Shown piece by piece: positions 26,232-36,395 of a stretch of DNA of 64,000 nt. The translations under genes and the position numbers were made by a program. The notes under the pieces were generated by a model. That model worked only from the letters and a program-made list of their open reading frames with translations, did not search any database and was not told where the DNA came from. This DNA is from Shimia aestuarii. GTDB taxonomy: Bacteria; Pseudomonadota; Alphaproteobacteria; Rhodobacterales; Rhodobacteraceae. Every line of letters starts with the position of its first letter. The first letter of the stretch is position 1. The DNA lies in the NCBI RefSeq assembly GCF_022814865.1, contig NZ_JAKVRD010000021.1, positions 1 to 64,000 on the forward strand, in the 5' to 3' direction.

Positions 26232-26792
26232 ATGAGATCTTCCAAATCCCGTTCGCGGAACAAGAATAACCGCAACCGTCCTTCGGGCAATATCGTCAAC
26301 CGCGTGTTTGACAGCTCAGGCCCTGAGGGCAAGGTGCGAGGCACCCCGCAGCAGATTATCGACAAGTACAACCAGCTTGCCCGGGACGCGCAGTTGGCCA
26401 ATGACCGTGTTGCGACCGAGAACTTTCAGCAGCACGCGGAACATTACTTACGTCTTCTTTCCGAAGCACAGCGCGAAATGGACGCGCGCCGCGAGGAACA
26501 GGAGCGTCAGAATCGTGAGCGTCAGGCAGAGCGTGACCGCGAGCGCCAAGAACGGATGGACCGCCAAGAACGCGAGTCCAACAACGGCGGCCAAAAGGCG
26601 CAAGATCCCGGCGAGACACCGCAACCTGAAGTGATTGACGTGTCCGCAGATGGCGGTCTTGTCGAGACCCCCGAGACTAAGGTTGCGGAGAAACCGAAAC
26701 CTGCGCGTAAGCCAAGAAGTTCTTCCAAGAAAAAGGCTTCGGAAGCGACGCAGAGCGCTGATAATGACGGCGATACGAAAGCGGCTGAGTAA
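26232..26792 (+). CDS. DUF4167 domain protein
   Basis: Protein of 186 residues. The basic N-terminus SSKSRSRNKNNRNRPSGNIV and the DUF4167 core (QQIIDKYNQLARDAQLANDRV, then FQQHAEHYLRLLSEAQRE) are followed by a long charged, Arg/Glu-rich coiled stretch and a Lys/Pro/Ser tail. The gene follows prmC in many alphaproteobacteria. The basic, disordered make-up suggests RNA binding, but no function is established here. Confidence 0.88.
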   Translation: MRSSKSRSRNKNNRNRPSGNIVNRVFDSSGPEGKVRGTPQQIIDKYNQLARDAQLANDRVATENFQQHAEHYLRLLSEAQREMDARREEQERQNRERQAERDRERQERMDRQERESNNGGQKAQDPGETPQPEVIDVSADGGLVETPETKVAEKPKPARKPRSSSKKKASEATQSADNDGDTKAAE

Positions 26793-26816
26793 GCCGGTCA
26801 TTTCGCCGCCAGAGAG

Positions 26817-26845
26817 AAAGCCCGGACGATCTGTCCGGGCTTTTT
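26817..26845 (+). terminator. Rho-independent terminator after the DUF4167 gene
   Basis: An 11-bp stem (AAAGCCCGGAC / GTCCGGGCTTT) with a GATCT loop runs into a T-tract. The flanking A-run would let it serve the convergent rsmA transcript too. Confidence 0.92.
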
Positions 26846-26850
26846 GTCAT

Positions 26851-27693
26851 CTATGATTTGTCGACTTCGCGTGCGAGTGCGCAGAAAGCCTCGATTGAGA
26901 CCTGTTCCGCGCGTTCTGTAGGTTTGATTCCCGCTGCAATGAGCCTGTCTTCGATGTCCGGAGCCGTCCCCTTCAGCGCGGCGCGCAGCATCTTCCGTCT
27001 TTGGTTGAAGGCAGCGGCGACAACGCGGCTCAATGTTGCCGCGTTCGCCGGGTAGCGGGGAGCGGGTAGGGCGTTGAGATGGACGACCGCACTACTGACT
27101 TTTGGCGGTGGCGTGAAGGCACCGGGCGGCAGAGACAGAACGATTTTCGCATCTGCGCGCCATTGCGACAGGATCGCGAGACGTCCGTAGGCTTTTGAAC
27201 CCGGCTGCGCCACGATCCGGTCTGCCACTTCACGCTGGAACATCAGGGTGAGGCTTTGCCAGAAGGGTGGCCATTCGGGTGGTGTCAGCCAACGCACGAG
27301 AAGCTCCGTCCCTACATTATACGGAAGGTTCGCCGCGACGCGCACCGGCGCTCTTAGATGGGCAAGTGGGTCGATCTCGAGCGCGTCTCCATTCAAGACC
27401 TCGAGACGACCAGGGTAGGCTGCCGCGATCTCTTCGAGCGCTGGAATACAGCGTGTGTCTTTCTCGATGGCAAGGACTTTGCGCGCACCTTCAGAAAGAA
27501 GCCCGCGCGTCAGCCCCCCTGGTCCGGGTCCGATCTCAAGCACATCACATTCGCTCAGGTCACCAGCTTGTCGGGCGATCTTGGCTGTCAGGTTCAGGTC
27601 GAGAAGGAAGTTCTGGCCTAGCGATTTACGCGCGGAGAGGCCGTGATCGGCAATCACTTGGCGCAATGGGGGCAGGGTGTCGATCGCGCTCAT
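26851..27693 (-). CDS. rsmA: 16S rRNA dimethyladenosine transferase
   Basis: Dimethylates two adjacent adenines near the 3' end of 16S rRNA (KsgA). The 280 residues carry [10 protein letters not shown] near 23, the SAM motif [15 protein letters not shown] and the catalytic NLPYNVGT. It is last in the lptF-lptG-lptD-surA-pdxA-rsmA run, 3 bp after pdxA. Confidence 0.96.
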   Translation of the reverse strand: MSAIDTLPPLRQVIADHGLSARKSLGQNFLLDLNLTAKIARQAGDLSECDVLEIGPGPGGLTRGLLSEGARKVLAIEKDTRCIPALEEIAAAYPGRLEVLNGDALEIDPLAHLRAPVRVAANLPYNVGTELLVRWLTPPEWPPFWQSLTLMFQREVADRIVAQPGSKAYGRLAILSQWRADAKIVLSLPPGAFTPPPKVSSAVVHLNALPAPRYPANAATLSRVVAAAFNQRRKMLRAALKGTAPDIEDRLIAAGIKPTERAEQVSIEAFCALAREVDKS

Positions 27694-27696
27694 AGA

Positions 27697-28674
27697 TCAG
27701 GCTCCTGCTCGCGATTGCGCCATACGCTGTGCCATACGCAACGCTTCGATGAGGCTCGATGGATTGGCCTTTCCCATTCCGGCGATGTCGAAGGCGGTGC
27801 CATGATCGGGAGAGGTGCGAATAAAGGGGAGCCCGAGCGTAACATTGACGCCCTTGTCAAAGTCGAGGGTCTTAATCGGCACGAGGGCCTGATCGTGATA
27901 CATGCACACCGCGGCGTCATAGCGCGCACGCGCAGCGGCGTGAAACATGGTGTCGGCCGGGAGAGGGCCGGTCAGGTTCATACCTTCTGTCTTGAGGCGT
28001 TCCACAACTGGCGCGATCAATTCAATCTCTTCTGTGCCCATTGCGCCACCTTCACCAGCATGCGGGTTCAGGCCCGAGACCGCAATAAGGGGTGCGTCGA
28101 TCCCAAATTGGTCTGTCAAACCCGTGGCTGTGATCCGCAGCGTTTCTTCGAGGAGGGAGGCCGTAAGGGCGTGCGGTACATCCGACAAGGGAATATGGAT
28201 CGTCGTCGGGACCACCCTGAGTTGGTCAGAGGCAAGCATCATCACAACCCGATCAACGCCCGCAAGGTGCGCGAGGAATTCTGTATGACCGGGAAAGGCG
28301 AATGCCGCCCCGTCCTTAAGCGCCTTCTTGTGGATTGGCGCCGTGCATATGGCGGATGCAAGCCCTTCCTTTGCAAGATCAACCGCGCATGCGATCGCAT
28401 CAATGACACCTGACGCGTTCAGAGGATCCGGTTCGCCAGGCACCGCATCCCCTTCGAAGGCGAGCGGTAAAACCGGAAGCGCCTTTGCGGACACCTTCCG
28501 TGCTTTGGAAGGTTCGGAAATCAGTCGGTGCGCCACGGTGCCGGGGAGGTGGCGCGGGTCGCCAATCAAGAAGAACGGCACGTCGTCACGCAGGACGTCC
28601 CACGCTTTCTCGGCGAGCTCCGGACCGATCCCTGCCGGTTCGCCGCAACTTAGGGCGATCGGGGCGGCGGTCAT
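27697..28674 (-). CDS. pdxA: 4-hydroxythreonine-4-phosphate dehydrogenase
   Basis: Zinc-dependent NAD dehydrogenase of pyridoxal-phosphate synthesis, 325 residues. CGEPAGIGPE opens the protein. The metal ligands lie in PGHTEFLAHL, SGLNPHAGEGG and CMYHDQALVPIK. The start ATG 28674 overlaps the stop of the SurA-like gene (ATGA). Confidence 0.95.
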   Translation of the reverse strand: MTAAPIALSCGEPAGIGPELAEKAWDVLRDDVPFFLIGDPRHLPGTVAHRLISEPSKARKVSAKALPVLPLAFEGDAVPGEPDPLNASGVIDAIACAVDLAKEGLASAICTAPIHKKALKDGAAFAFPGHTEFLAHLAGVDRVVMMLASDQLRVVPTTIHIPLSDVPHALTASLLEETLRITATGLTDQFGIDAPLIAVSGLNPHAGEGGAMGTEEIELIAPVVERLKTEGMNLTGPLPADTMFHAAARARYDAAVCMYHDQALVPIKTLDFDKGVNVTLGLPFIRTSPDHGTAFDIAGMGKANPSSLIEALRMAQRMAQSRAGA

Positions 28675-29915
28675 TTCTGTACGATCGTCGTCTCGGCCCG
28701 AAGCTGCTCGAGGTAGCCATCCGCGAAAGACATCAGGCGCTGACCCCGAAGCGATTGCGCGACATCTTCGCGAGAGACGGTTTCCTCTTTGAGTTCTGCC
28801 GTGCGACCACACATCATCAGGAAGACGAGAGCTTGTCCACCATCACTCGTCGGGCGGGTCAGTGCCGTCGAGACTTCGCCTTCGTCAAGCTTGGCAAGCT
28901 CGAGGGCATAGTCGCGGGGAAGTTTTCCAGGCGCGAGGGCTTCACGGACAAGCACGTTTTCGGGTTTGCCATAGGCCTCCCCATAAAGGTCATCGCAGGT
29001 ATCCACGCGGTCTTTCATCTCGGCCGCAGTCTTAAGCGCGTCTTCGCTATAGCCACCGGGGATCATATAGGCGGCGTATTCGATCGCAGAGTAATTTGGC
29101 GCGGGCATGCTAGTCTCACGCTTGCCACGCATCATGAACACAGCCATTGCATTCGGAAGCGGGATCGGGTCCGTCACATCGCCTGGACCAAGCGCCATGA
29201 GAACAGGGCGCAGTTGAGGCGGCAGTTTGGTGATCGAGATCCAGTTCAGGCGGCCCCCATCTTCGCGGGTTGCCGCTTGTGAATAGGTTTTCGCGGCTTC
29301 TTCGAAGTCACCTTGGTTGTTGATTTGGCTAAGTTGAAGCGCGAGAGACTGGACCTGTTCGGCGGTCTGCGGAGTCACGGGAATCACGATCTCCGAAAGC
29401 AGAACGTTCACACCGCCAGCGCCGGTGTTTGAGGCAATCGCTCGGTTGATTTCATCTTCTGTGACGGCGACGCTGCTCCCGAACCGGGTCTGCACCACGC
29501 CTTGCCACGAGATGCGCGCATAAAGAAATGCGCGGAGAGTTTCTTCTTCGACGCCCTCGTTCGCAAGCGCTTCGATCAATTGCGCCGGCTCCATGTTGAG
29601 ACGTTCGGCAAATGATTTCAGCGCCGCGTCCATGCCGCCTTCGCTTGGAGCGATCCCCATACGTTCAGCAGCCATGAGTTGAAGGCGTTCATCGACGAGT
29701 TGTTTGCGCGCTTCTTTACGAGGATCGCCGGGGAACTTCATAAGGGCCAGAAGCAGCGTGCGCTGTTCAATCTCGAAATAGGTAACGACTTTCTCACCGA
29801 CAAAGACAGCTGGCGAGAAGGCACTTTGCGCATAGGCCGGTGTTGAGAGGCCGATACACAGGGCCAGCGTGGACATGAGGGCGGACAGGCGGGAGAGGGC
29901 GCGGGGCGCTTTCAT
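28671..29915 (-). CDS. surA: SurA-like periplasmic chaperone / peptidyl-prolyl isomerase
   Basis: Periplasmic folding factor for outer-membrane proteins such as LptD, 414 residues. The signal peptide ends at about residue 29 (PAYAQ). The SurA_N-like segment covers about 35-160. One parvulin-like domain follows (VNVLLSEIVIPV, DGGRLNWI, LPPQLRPVLMALGPGDVTDPI). Sequence drift from enterobacterial SurA is large, but position between lptD and pdxA supports the name. Confidence 0.85.
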   Translation of the reverse strand: MKAPRALSRLSALMSTLALCIGLSTPAYAQSAFSPAVFVGEKVVTYFEIEQRTLLLALMKFPGDPRKEARKQLVDERLQLMAAERMGIAPSEGGMDAALKSFAERLNMEPAQLIEALANEGVEEETLRAFLYARISWQGVVQTRFGSSVAVTEDEINRAIASNTGAGGVNVLLSEIVIPVTPQTAEQVQSLALQLSQINNQGDFEEAAKTYSQAATREDGGRLNWISITKLPPQLRPVLMALGPGDVTDPIPLPNAMAVFMMRGKRETSMPAPNYSAIEYAAYMIPGGYSEDALKTAAEMKDRVDTCDDLYGEAYGKPENVLVREALAPGKLPRDYALELAKLDEGEVSTALTRPTSDGGQALVFLMMCGRTAELKEETVSREDVAQSLRGQRLMSFADGYLEQLRAETTIVQK

Positions 29916-29933
29916 GAGAATTCTGGTCCTGCG

Positions 29934-32111
29934 TTAGTTACGGCACGTGCGGTTATAGCTTTTATCTGCCGATCGGGCGCTGAAGCCAAGGAGGGCAACA
30001 GTCAGTCCGATATCGGTGCTCGGTCGCACGGTAGCGGATGTTGTGAAGTTGCGCGAGATGGAAAGGCCGATCTTGACGCATTCGTTGCGATATTCGAGGC
30101 CGATCCCCGCTGCGGCGGATTGGCTTGAGGCGACATCATAACGCCAGTCAGCGAGGGCCGTCCAGTTTCGGTGAAGGCGGTAGCGGCTATCCAAGACCCA
30201 CTCCGAAAGGCGGGATGCGCGGTTTTCGGCAACGTCAGTTTCGAGCCAAATCACACTGGCATCAAGCCAGAGCTTGCGGTTGGACCATCCGAGGCGCGCT
30301 GAGGCTTTGCTCAACCCGCCCGACCAGTCAAACAGCCCGCGCGCCATCAGCGAAAGGCCATCTTGCGTCGTCAGTTGGCCCGCGACGAGCAGATTGGAGC
30401 GTGTGCCTGAGAGACCGGAGCTTTGCGTAAAGTCGGGATGCGCGGTCCTATGGTAGACCTGACCAAGCGAGAAATGCGCTTGCCACCCTTCTGGATCAAA
30501 TCGCGACCAGTTCACGCCGACTGCTGCGGTGGCTCCGCGTTCGCGCCGATCCCCGGCCGGGAAACGCGACAGAGAAAGCAGGTTGCCTTCATCGAATTCT
30601 ACCCGCGTGCTTTCATCATTGGCCACGGTCGCAATCAGCGGATCGCCACCGCTCCAGCCGATTTGGGCCACAGGTTCGAGAACTTGCGTGACACCGTTCG
30701 CCGAAACACGTGCCATAGGGTAACGCATATGGGCGGCAAAGCTGGGTGTCAGTTGGGATTCCGTCCCCTCGAGGGCTGTATCTTGCGATGTCTTGATGCC
30801 ATCGAAGACAAGCTCACCCGTCATCCCTGTGCGCAGGCCGCTCGAGTGGGTCCAGTTGCGTCTCCACCACAGGCTTGCCGTGGCGCGCTGAACATCGCGA
30901 CCATCAACAATCGGTCCTGAAATCGGATCGGTATCCGGCCCGTCTATCGGGAGGGTGGATTGTCGTTGATGGCTTCGTAACTCGAGATTTAGCCGGGCTT
31001 CCCCGCCAAGCGCTTCGGGAAAGAACCGCCGTTCGGTTTCTGCGACGGCCATAATCGTCGGAATGGTATTGTTGTCTTCGCTTGCGCGCAGCGACTGTAC
31101 GTGGAGGACAGCATAGCGCGTGTACTCGTCACGGCGAGTGCGTTCGACCGTAACGTTGCTATTCAGACGGTCGTAGTCCGAGTAGTCGTAGTCGAGCAGA
31201 TAAGCATCATCCGACGCATATTTGACATCGAAACTTAGGCGGTAGTCATTGGGCAAGGTGAAATACCCGTCCGCAAACAGGAAGTAGCGCGGTTGGTTCG
31301 GATGGATCGAGTCATCTGAGAACGCCCCGTTGACTTCGATACCACCGTTTCGAAACGCTTGGCGGTAGCGATACTCGAGCGTCTTGGTGTTCTTCCCGAG
31401 ATAGGGCGTCAAAGTCAGATCGCGGTGTGGCCCGAGAGTTAGGAAGTACGGCACTTTGATGCCGAACCCGAGTTTGCTGTTCTGGTGGAACTCTGGGATC
31501 AGAAATCCGCTCGCGCGTTTCAGCGTCGGATCAGGCAGACGCAGCTGCGGGAAATAGAAGATTGGAACATCAAGAACGCGGAACTGCGCGTTGTCAAAAT
31601 AGATTTGGCGCTCTTCTTGGTCGTGCACAATGCGCTGCGCTCGAATCTGCCAAAGGGGAGCTTCGCCGTCTTCGCAGACCCGGCATGAACTCACTTTGGC
31701 TTTGTGAAGGACGTTGTAGCGGCCTTCAACGCGGCTCATCTGTGTCGTCGCCATCTGAAGTTGTTGGTCGAGAACGACACGGGCACTCTTCAAAAGGGCG
31801 TTCTGAAACCCAGTGTCGAGCTCGGCGTAATCAGCAAGAACGCGGACGATCTCGCCTTGCTCGATGTAGATCGGGCCGGTCACTGTGACCTTGTTGCGGG
31901 CGCCGTCATATTCGATTTTGGAGGCACGTATCCGCACATCGCCTTGAAGAGCTTCGACTCGGCCCTGCGCAACAAGGCGATCCGCGCCGGTCACGTAGAC
32001 GGTATCGGCAACCAAGACCATATTGCCCCCGGTATCGCCCGTCTGAGCCGATGCCGGAGCCGTGATGCCAACCAATGCGGCCAGCGAAAGTGTTCGAAGG
32101 GCAGCCTTCAT
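29934..32111 (-). CDS. lptD: LPS-assembly protein LptD
   Basis: Outer-membrane beta-barrel that inserts lipopolysaccharide into the outer leaflet, 725 residues. The signal peptide spans about 1-23. The N-terminal OstA-like domain is at about 30-130 (VTGADRLVAQGRVEALQGD). A CRVC pair near residue 140 fits the inter-domain disulfide. The long C-terminal region has alternating beta-strand character. ATG 32111 overlaps the lptG stop by four bases. Confidence 0.93.
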   Translation of the reverse strand: MKAALRTLSLAALVGITAPASAQTGDTGGNMVLVADTVYVTGADRLVAQGRVEALQGDVRIRASKIEYDGARNKVTVTGPIYIEQGEIVRVLADYAELDTGFQNALLKSARVVLDQQLQMATTQMSRVEGRYNVLHKAKVSSCRVCEDGEAPLWQIRAQRIVHDQEERQIYFDNAQFRVLDVPIFYFPQLRLPDPTLKRASGFLIPEFHQNSKLGFGIKVPYFLTLGPHRDLTLTPYLGKNTKTLEYRYRQAFRNGGIEVNGAFSDDSIHPNQPRYFLFADGYFTLPNDYRLSFDVKYASDDAYLLDYDYSDYDRLNSNVTVERTRRDEYTRYAVLHVQSLRASEDNNTIPTIMAVAETERRFFPEALGGEARLNLELRSHQRQSTLPIDGPDTDPISGPIVDGRDVQRATASLWWRRNWTHSSGLRTGMTGELVFDGIKTSQDTALEGTESQLTPSFAAHMRYPMARVSANGVTQVLEPVAQIGWSGGDPLIATVANDESTRVEFDEGNLLSLSRFPAGDRRERGATAAVGVNWSRFDPEGWQAHFSLGQVYHRTAHPDFTQSSGLSGTRSNLLVAGQLTTQDGLSLMARGLFDWSGGLSKASARLGWSNRKLWLDASVIWLETDVAENRASRLSEWVLDSRYRLHRNWTALADWRYDVASSQSAAAGIGLEYRNECVKIGLSISRNFTTSATVRPSTDIGLTVALLGFSARSADKSYNRTCRN

Positions 32112-33205
32112 CCGTCCTCCATATGCAACAAAAGTCCCAGTGCCAATAAGACACTTGCGACAGGCGGCGCCCACGCGGCCAATGCGACCGGGATTTGTCC
32201 ATTTTCCCCGAGTATTTGCGCGAAATTACGCACGTAATACAAGGCAAACCCTGTCATGACAGCAATCAGAACCGCCAATCCGGTGCGCCCGAAGCGCGCA
32301 TGTCGCATTGTGAAGGCCGCCGCGACAAGAACCATGGCGGCCAAGAAGAGTGGCTGCGCCAGTTCCATCTGCAACCAAACCGCATGCCGTCGGGCAGAAA
32401 ACCCAGCGTCTTCAAGGTCTTGAATGAACTCCGGCAAATCCCAGACGGAAATCACGGATGGTGTTCCGAAACTGTCCCGAATCCGGTCGAGCGTTAGCGT
32501 GCTGTCAAGCATCAGGACATCATGCGTGCGCTTGCCAGTTTCTGGGTTGAGCCCAGGCGTCAACGGCCAGGCACTGGCATTCTCTAGGCGCCATGCGCCA
32601 TCGGAGAGGCGTGCGTTCTCGGCCTCGATTCGTGTCGAGACCCGACCGCTTGGATCGTAGGTAACGATTGAAACGTCAAAGAACACGCTTGCGTCTGGAT
32701 TTGTCGAAGTGGCATGTATCACCGCTTGGCCGTTGGCGCCGCCTTGGCGCATCCAGAGGCCCTCGCTTGAAATCGAGAGGGCAGCGGCTTCGCCAGAACG
32801 GTATCGCTCAGCAAGTTGATGATACCGGTCCGTTGTCGCGGCTACGATTGGGTTGAATGTTGAGACAGACACAAGTCCCAAGAGAAGCGCGACGATGATA
32901 GGAGAGAGCAACGTGATCATCGCCGAGCGTCCGCTTGCACGGACCACAACCAGTTCACTCGATCGGGCGAGGGCGATGAAAAGTGCGATCGCAGCAAGAA
33001 TGACGATCAGCGGAAGGATTTGATAGAGGCCTTCGGGTGACTTGAGAAGCGTGAGCCTCAAAATCGCACCAAAACCAATCTCATCGACGTTGAAACGCCG
33101 GAGTTGCTCCATCAGGTCAACAAGCGCCAATAGGGCAAAGAAAATGGCGCCGATACCTGCGACCGTCCAAAGGAACTTGCGTGCGAAATAATAGTGGATC
33201 GTCAT
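32108..33205 (-). CDS. lptG: LPS export permease LptG
   Basis: Inner-membrane permease of the LptB2FG exporter, 365 residues. Three N-terminal and three C-terminal membrane helices flank a periplasmic beta-jellyroll domain. RSSELVVVRASGRS is the conserved cytoplasmic coupling segment. ATG 33205 overlaps the lptF stop. Confidence 0.93.
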   Translation of the reverse strand: MTIHYYFARKFLWTVAGIGAIFFALLALVDLMEQLRRFNVDEIGFGAILRLTLLKSPEGLYQILPLIVILAAIALFIALARSSELVVVRASGRSAMITLLSPIIVALLLGLVSVSTFNPIVAATTDRYHQLAERYRSGEAAALSISSEGLWMRQGGANGQAVIHATSTNPDASVFFDVSIVTYDPSGRVSTRIEAENARLSDGAWRLENASAWPLTPGLNPETGKRTHDVLMLDSTLTLDRIRDSFGTPSVISVWDLPEFIQDLEDAGFSARRHAVWLQMELAQPLFLAAMVLVAAAFTMRHARFGRTGLAVLIAVMTGFALYYVRNFAQILGENGQIPVALAAWAPPVASVLLALGLLLHMEDG

Positions 33206-34320
33206 GCTGTGGCCCCCGCTCGTAGCCGCAGCGGATGCGCGGAAAACCACAGGAGACCGAAACTCAAAGCAAAGCCGAGGAGTGACGGCAAGTAAATCAG
33301 GGGCCAGAGCTGTCCGTCCGATCGAACGGGATCAAGCGTGGCGCTTCGGATGATCTCCAGAGAAATCAGCAAGACAAACGCCACAATGATCTGCCGCCAA
33401 ACGCCAAACCGGCTAAATCCGCCGAGAAGCAGGGTCGCGAAGCCGACGATTGCGGCAGAAAGAACCATCAACGGACGATTGAAGCGTCCGTGCGCTTCTT
33501 CAAGGATCCAACCGCGCGACGTGTTCAATTCTTCGGAGACAGCTTCGCTATGTAGAAGAAGCTCGGCCGTCCCGATATGCTCAAGAGCGCGTTTTCGCTT
33601 GGTCTTGTCTACAATCAACCGACTGATGTCATAAGTGAAGTCAGAGAAGTTCGTGGTAAATAGGCGGTCGTCAGCCTCAACATGAATCTGCGACAATCCA
33701 TCCACCATGACCAGCTTTGCCCCGGTCTCCGAATTCAGAAGATAGGCTTCGGCAGCGGTATAGGTCGAGACTTCGCCGGGCTTTCGGCGATCCGAGAGGA
33801 AGACATCGCGTAGGACGCCGTCCGGAGTAATATCGCGAATGTAGAAGGTAATGCCCTCGGTCGGATGCAAGAACGTGCCTTCACTCAACAACCTCGCGGT
33901 TACGTTCTCTGTGATCTGGTTCTGGCGGAAATTGAGTTGCGCAGTACTGCGAGGCACGAGCACATGCATCAACATGCTCATCATCAGAGCAACAAGCACA
34001 CCAAACACAAAGACCGGACGGGCGAGTCGCCAAGGGCTAAAGCCTGTGGCTTGCATCACTGTGAGTTCGCTCTCACTACTCAGCCGGTTGGTGACGTAGA
34101 CCGCTGCCGCAAAGACTGACATCGGCAAAACAAGTCGGATGACATTCGGCAGGCTCAGAAAGGTGAACTCAAGGAAAACGCCCGCAGATTGGCCGTTCAC
34201 GATCAGCTGATCGAACAACACCACAGCGCGATTGACCCAGTAGACGAGCACAAGAACCAACGCAAAGAAGCCAAACAGAACGAGAAGCTGCGACAGCATG
34301 TATCTGTCGAATCTGCTCAC
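33202..34320 (-). CDS. lptF: LPS export permease LptF
   Basis: Partner permease of LptG, 372 residues, same six-helix plus jellyroll plan. The coupling segment is SSESELTVMQATGFSPW. I place the start at GTG 34320 (SRFDRYML) because AAGGAGATCAG sits just upstream; GTG 34350 would add ten residues without a ribosome-binding site. It is divergent from pepA, as in many Gram-negative bacteria. Confidence 0.92.
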   Translation of the reverse strand: MSRFDRYMLSQLLVLFGFFALVLVLVYWVNRAVVLFDQLIVNGQSAGVFLEFTFLSLPNVIRLVLPMSVFAAAVYVTNRLSSESELTVMQATGFSPWRLARPVFVFGVLVALMMSMLMHVLVPRSTAQLNFRQNQITENVTARLLSEGTFLHPTEGITFYIRDITPDGVLRDVFLSDRRKPGEVSTYTAAEAYLLNSETGAKLVMVDGLSQIHVEADDRLFTTNFSDFTYDISRLIVDKTKRKRALEHIGTAELLLHSEAVSEELNTSRGWILEEAHGRFNRPLMVLSAAIVGFATLLLGGFSRFGVWRQIIVAFVLLISLEIIRSATLDPVRSDGQLWPLIYLPSLLGFALSFGLLWFSAHPLRLRAGATA

Positions 34321-34445
34321 GCCTGATCTCCTTACCTTCTTAAATTCCACGCGGACACTAGAGGATTTGGTGAGCCGGGAAAACTGCTATCTGGTCAACC
34401 GCCCGAGCCCAAGGTAGGACTCGGTCAGAATGAAGGAGTAGCACC

Positions 34446-35915
34446 TTGTCGAAACCGGTTCCCATTACGTTCATTGAAGTTGACACCTCCACGATCGCCG
34501 ACGCGCAAGGGCGCGTCGCGATCATCGTCGATCCTGAAGGCCGTATGGATGTCGCGGCGCGTCGGATCAACCGGCTTACAAAAGGGGCTCTGGCGCGCCT
34601 GATCGAAGCGAAGGGAGCGGCGGCCAAAGTGGCAGATGCGCATGTGATTTCTTTCCCGGTCGGGATGTCGGCAGAAGCGCTCGACGTGGTGTTCCTTTCG
34701 CGTCGTGCTTCCGCGCTCGAGGCGCGCAAAGCAGGTGTTTCTCTTGGGCGGGTGCGTGGAACATCAGATGTTCTGCTCTGTGCAGGCGGGCATCGGAAAG
34801 CCTCTGAAATCGCATTAGGCGTTGCCTTGCGGGACTACGCGTTTGAAGACCACAAGAGCGACGCGGGCCGAACCGGCGGTGCGGTGCAAGTGATGGTGAG
34901 TAAACCCGCAGAGGTTGCCGCTGCTGCCGAACCGGCACTTGCAGTTGCCGAAGGCGTCTTCTTTACCCGAGATCTGGTCAATGAACCCGCGAATGTCTTG
35001 ACGACAACCGAGTTTGCGAAACGTCTGAAAGATATGGAAACACTCGGGCTTGAGGTCGAGGTGTTGGAAGAAGACGCGCTTCAGGCGCTTGGAATGGGCG
35101 CATTGCTTTCAGTAGGCGAAGGATCGGTAAGTCCTTCTAAAGTCGTCGTGATGACATGGAATGGCGGTGCGAAAGACTCGCAGCCTCTCGCTCTTGTTGG
35201 CAAAGGTGTTGTCTTTGACACAGGTGGCATTTCTCTCAAGCCTGCGGCGGGCATGGAAGACATGACAATGGACATGGGCGGTGCTGGCGTCGTGTCTGGT
35301 GTGATGCGTGCCATCGCGCTACGCAAAGCAAAAGCGAATGTGGTCGGCCTCGTCGGCCTAGTCGAGAACATGCCGTCAGGGAGCGCGACGCGCCCCGGGG
35401 ATGTCGTAACATCGATGAAAGGCGATACGATCGAGGTTATTAATACCGATGCAGAAGGACGCCTCGTTCTTTGCGACGTTCTCCACTACGCGCAAGAGCG
35501 TTTTAATCCTGCCGGGATCGTCGATCTTGCGACCTTGACCGGTGCGGTCATCATCGGTCTTGGACATGAGAACGCGGGCGTATTCTCGAACGATACTAAA
35601 TTCTGCAATGCCTTTCTCAACGCCGCAGAAGGAGAGGGCGAAGGCGCGTGGCGCCTTCCGCTTGGGAAAGGCTACGCCGATCAACTCAAATCGCGTATTG
35701 CCGATCTGAAAAACGTCGGTGGACGGCCTGCGGGCTCGATTACCGCGGCAGAGTTTCTGCACCGGTTTATCAAGGACGACATGCCTTGGATTCACCTTGA
35801 TATCGCAGGAGTCGCGAGTGTGAAAAGCGATACGGCATATGCGCCCAAAGGGGCAACCGGTTGGGGCGTCTTGGCACTCAATCGGCTGATCGCAGATAGA
35901 TACGAGACGGAGTAA
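34446..35915 (+). CDS. pepA: Leucyl aminopeptidase
   Basis: Cytosolic dimetal exopeptidase of the M17 family, 489 residues. GKGVVFDTGGISLKP and the signature NTDAEGRLVL are visible, with the catalytic Lys and Arg inside them. Translation starts at TTG 34446, supported by AAGGAG 8 bp upstream. It is divergent from lptF and followed after 2 bp by holC. Confidence 0.95.
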   Translation: MSKPVPITFIEVDTSTIADAQGRVAIIVDPEGRMDVAARRINRLTKGALARLIEAKGAAAKVADAHVISFPVGMSAEALDVVFLSRRASALEARKAGVSLGRVRGTSDVLLCAGGHRKASEIALGVALRDYAFEDHKSDAGRTGGAVQVMVSKPAEVAAAAEPALAVAEGVFFTRDLVNEPANVLTTTEFAKRLKDMETLGLEVEVLEEDALQALGMGALLSVGEGSVSPSKVVVMTWNGGAKDSQPLALVGKGVVFDTGGISLKPAAGMEDMTMDMGGAGVVSGVMRAIALRKAKANVVGLVGLVENMPSGSATRPGDVVTSMKGDTIEVINTDAEGRLVLCDVLHYAQERFNPAGIVDLATLTGAVIIGLGHENAGVFSNDTKFCNAFLNAAEGEGEGAWRLPLGKGYADQLKSRIADLKNVGGRPAGSITAAEFLHRFIKDDMPWIHLDIAGVASVKSDTAYAPKGATGWGVLALNRLIADRYETE

Positions 35916-35917
35916 AG

Positions 35918-36379
35918 TTGGGCGCGGTCTATTTCTATCACCTGACCCGCAATCCTGCGGATGTGACCCTTGTCAGCCTGATTGGGAAGGCTCGCGAGCA
36001 AGGGTGGCGTGTTCTTGTGCGAGGTAACGACGACCAACGGCTCGATTGGCTCGATCAGAAACTCTGGCTATCAGGCGGCGATGAGAGCTTTCTTGCGCAT
36101 GGGAAGGCTGGCAGTCCGTACGACGCGGATCAGCCAGTGCTCCTTTGCACCAATCCTGAGAACAGCAATGCGGCGTCTTGTTTGATGAGCATCGACGGGG
36201 CGGACTTGTCCCCAGACGAGATCAATGGCTGCGAACGGGCGTGTATCCTGTTTGATGGGCATGATGACGCGGCTGTCCAGCACGCGCGTGATCAATGGAA
36301 ATCGTTAACCGGGGCGGGCTGCGCGGCACAGTATTGGTCGGAGGAAAGCGGACGCTGGGAGAAAAAAGCCGAAACCTAG
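35918..36379 (+). CDS. holC: DNA polymerase III subunit chi
   Basis: Clamp-loader accessory subunit of 153 residues that links the replisome to SSB. The family pattern VYFYHLTRNPADVTL, KAREQGWRVLVR, LDQKLWLSGGDESFLAHG and QPVLLCTNPENSNAA is clear. It starts at TTG 35918, two bases after the pepA stop. Confidence 0.93.
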   Translation: MGAVYFYHLTRNPADVTLVSLIGKAREQGWRVLVRGNDDQRLDWLDQKLWLSGGDESFLAHGKAGSPYDADQPVLLCTNPENSNAASCLMSIDGADLSPDEINGCERACILFDGHDDAAVQHARDQWKSLTGAGCAAQYWSEESGRWEKKAET

Positions 36380-36395
36380 CGGTGCCGTCAGTACC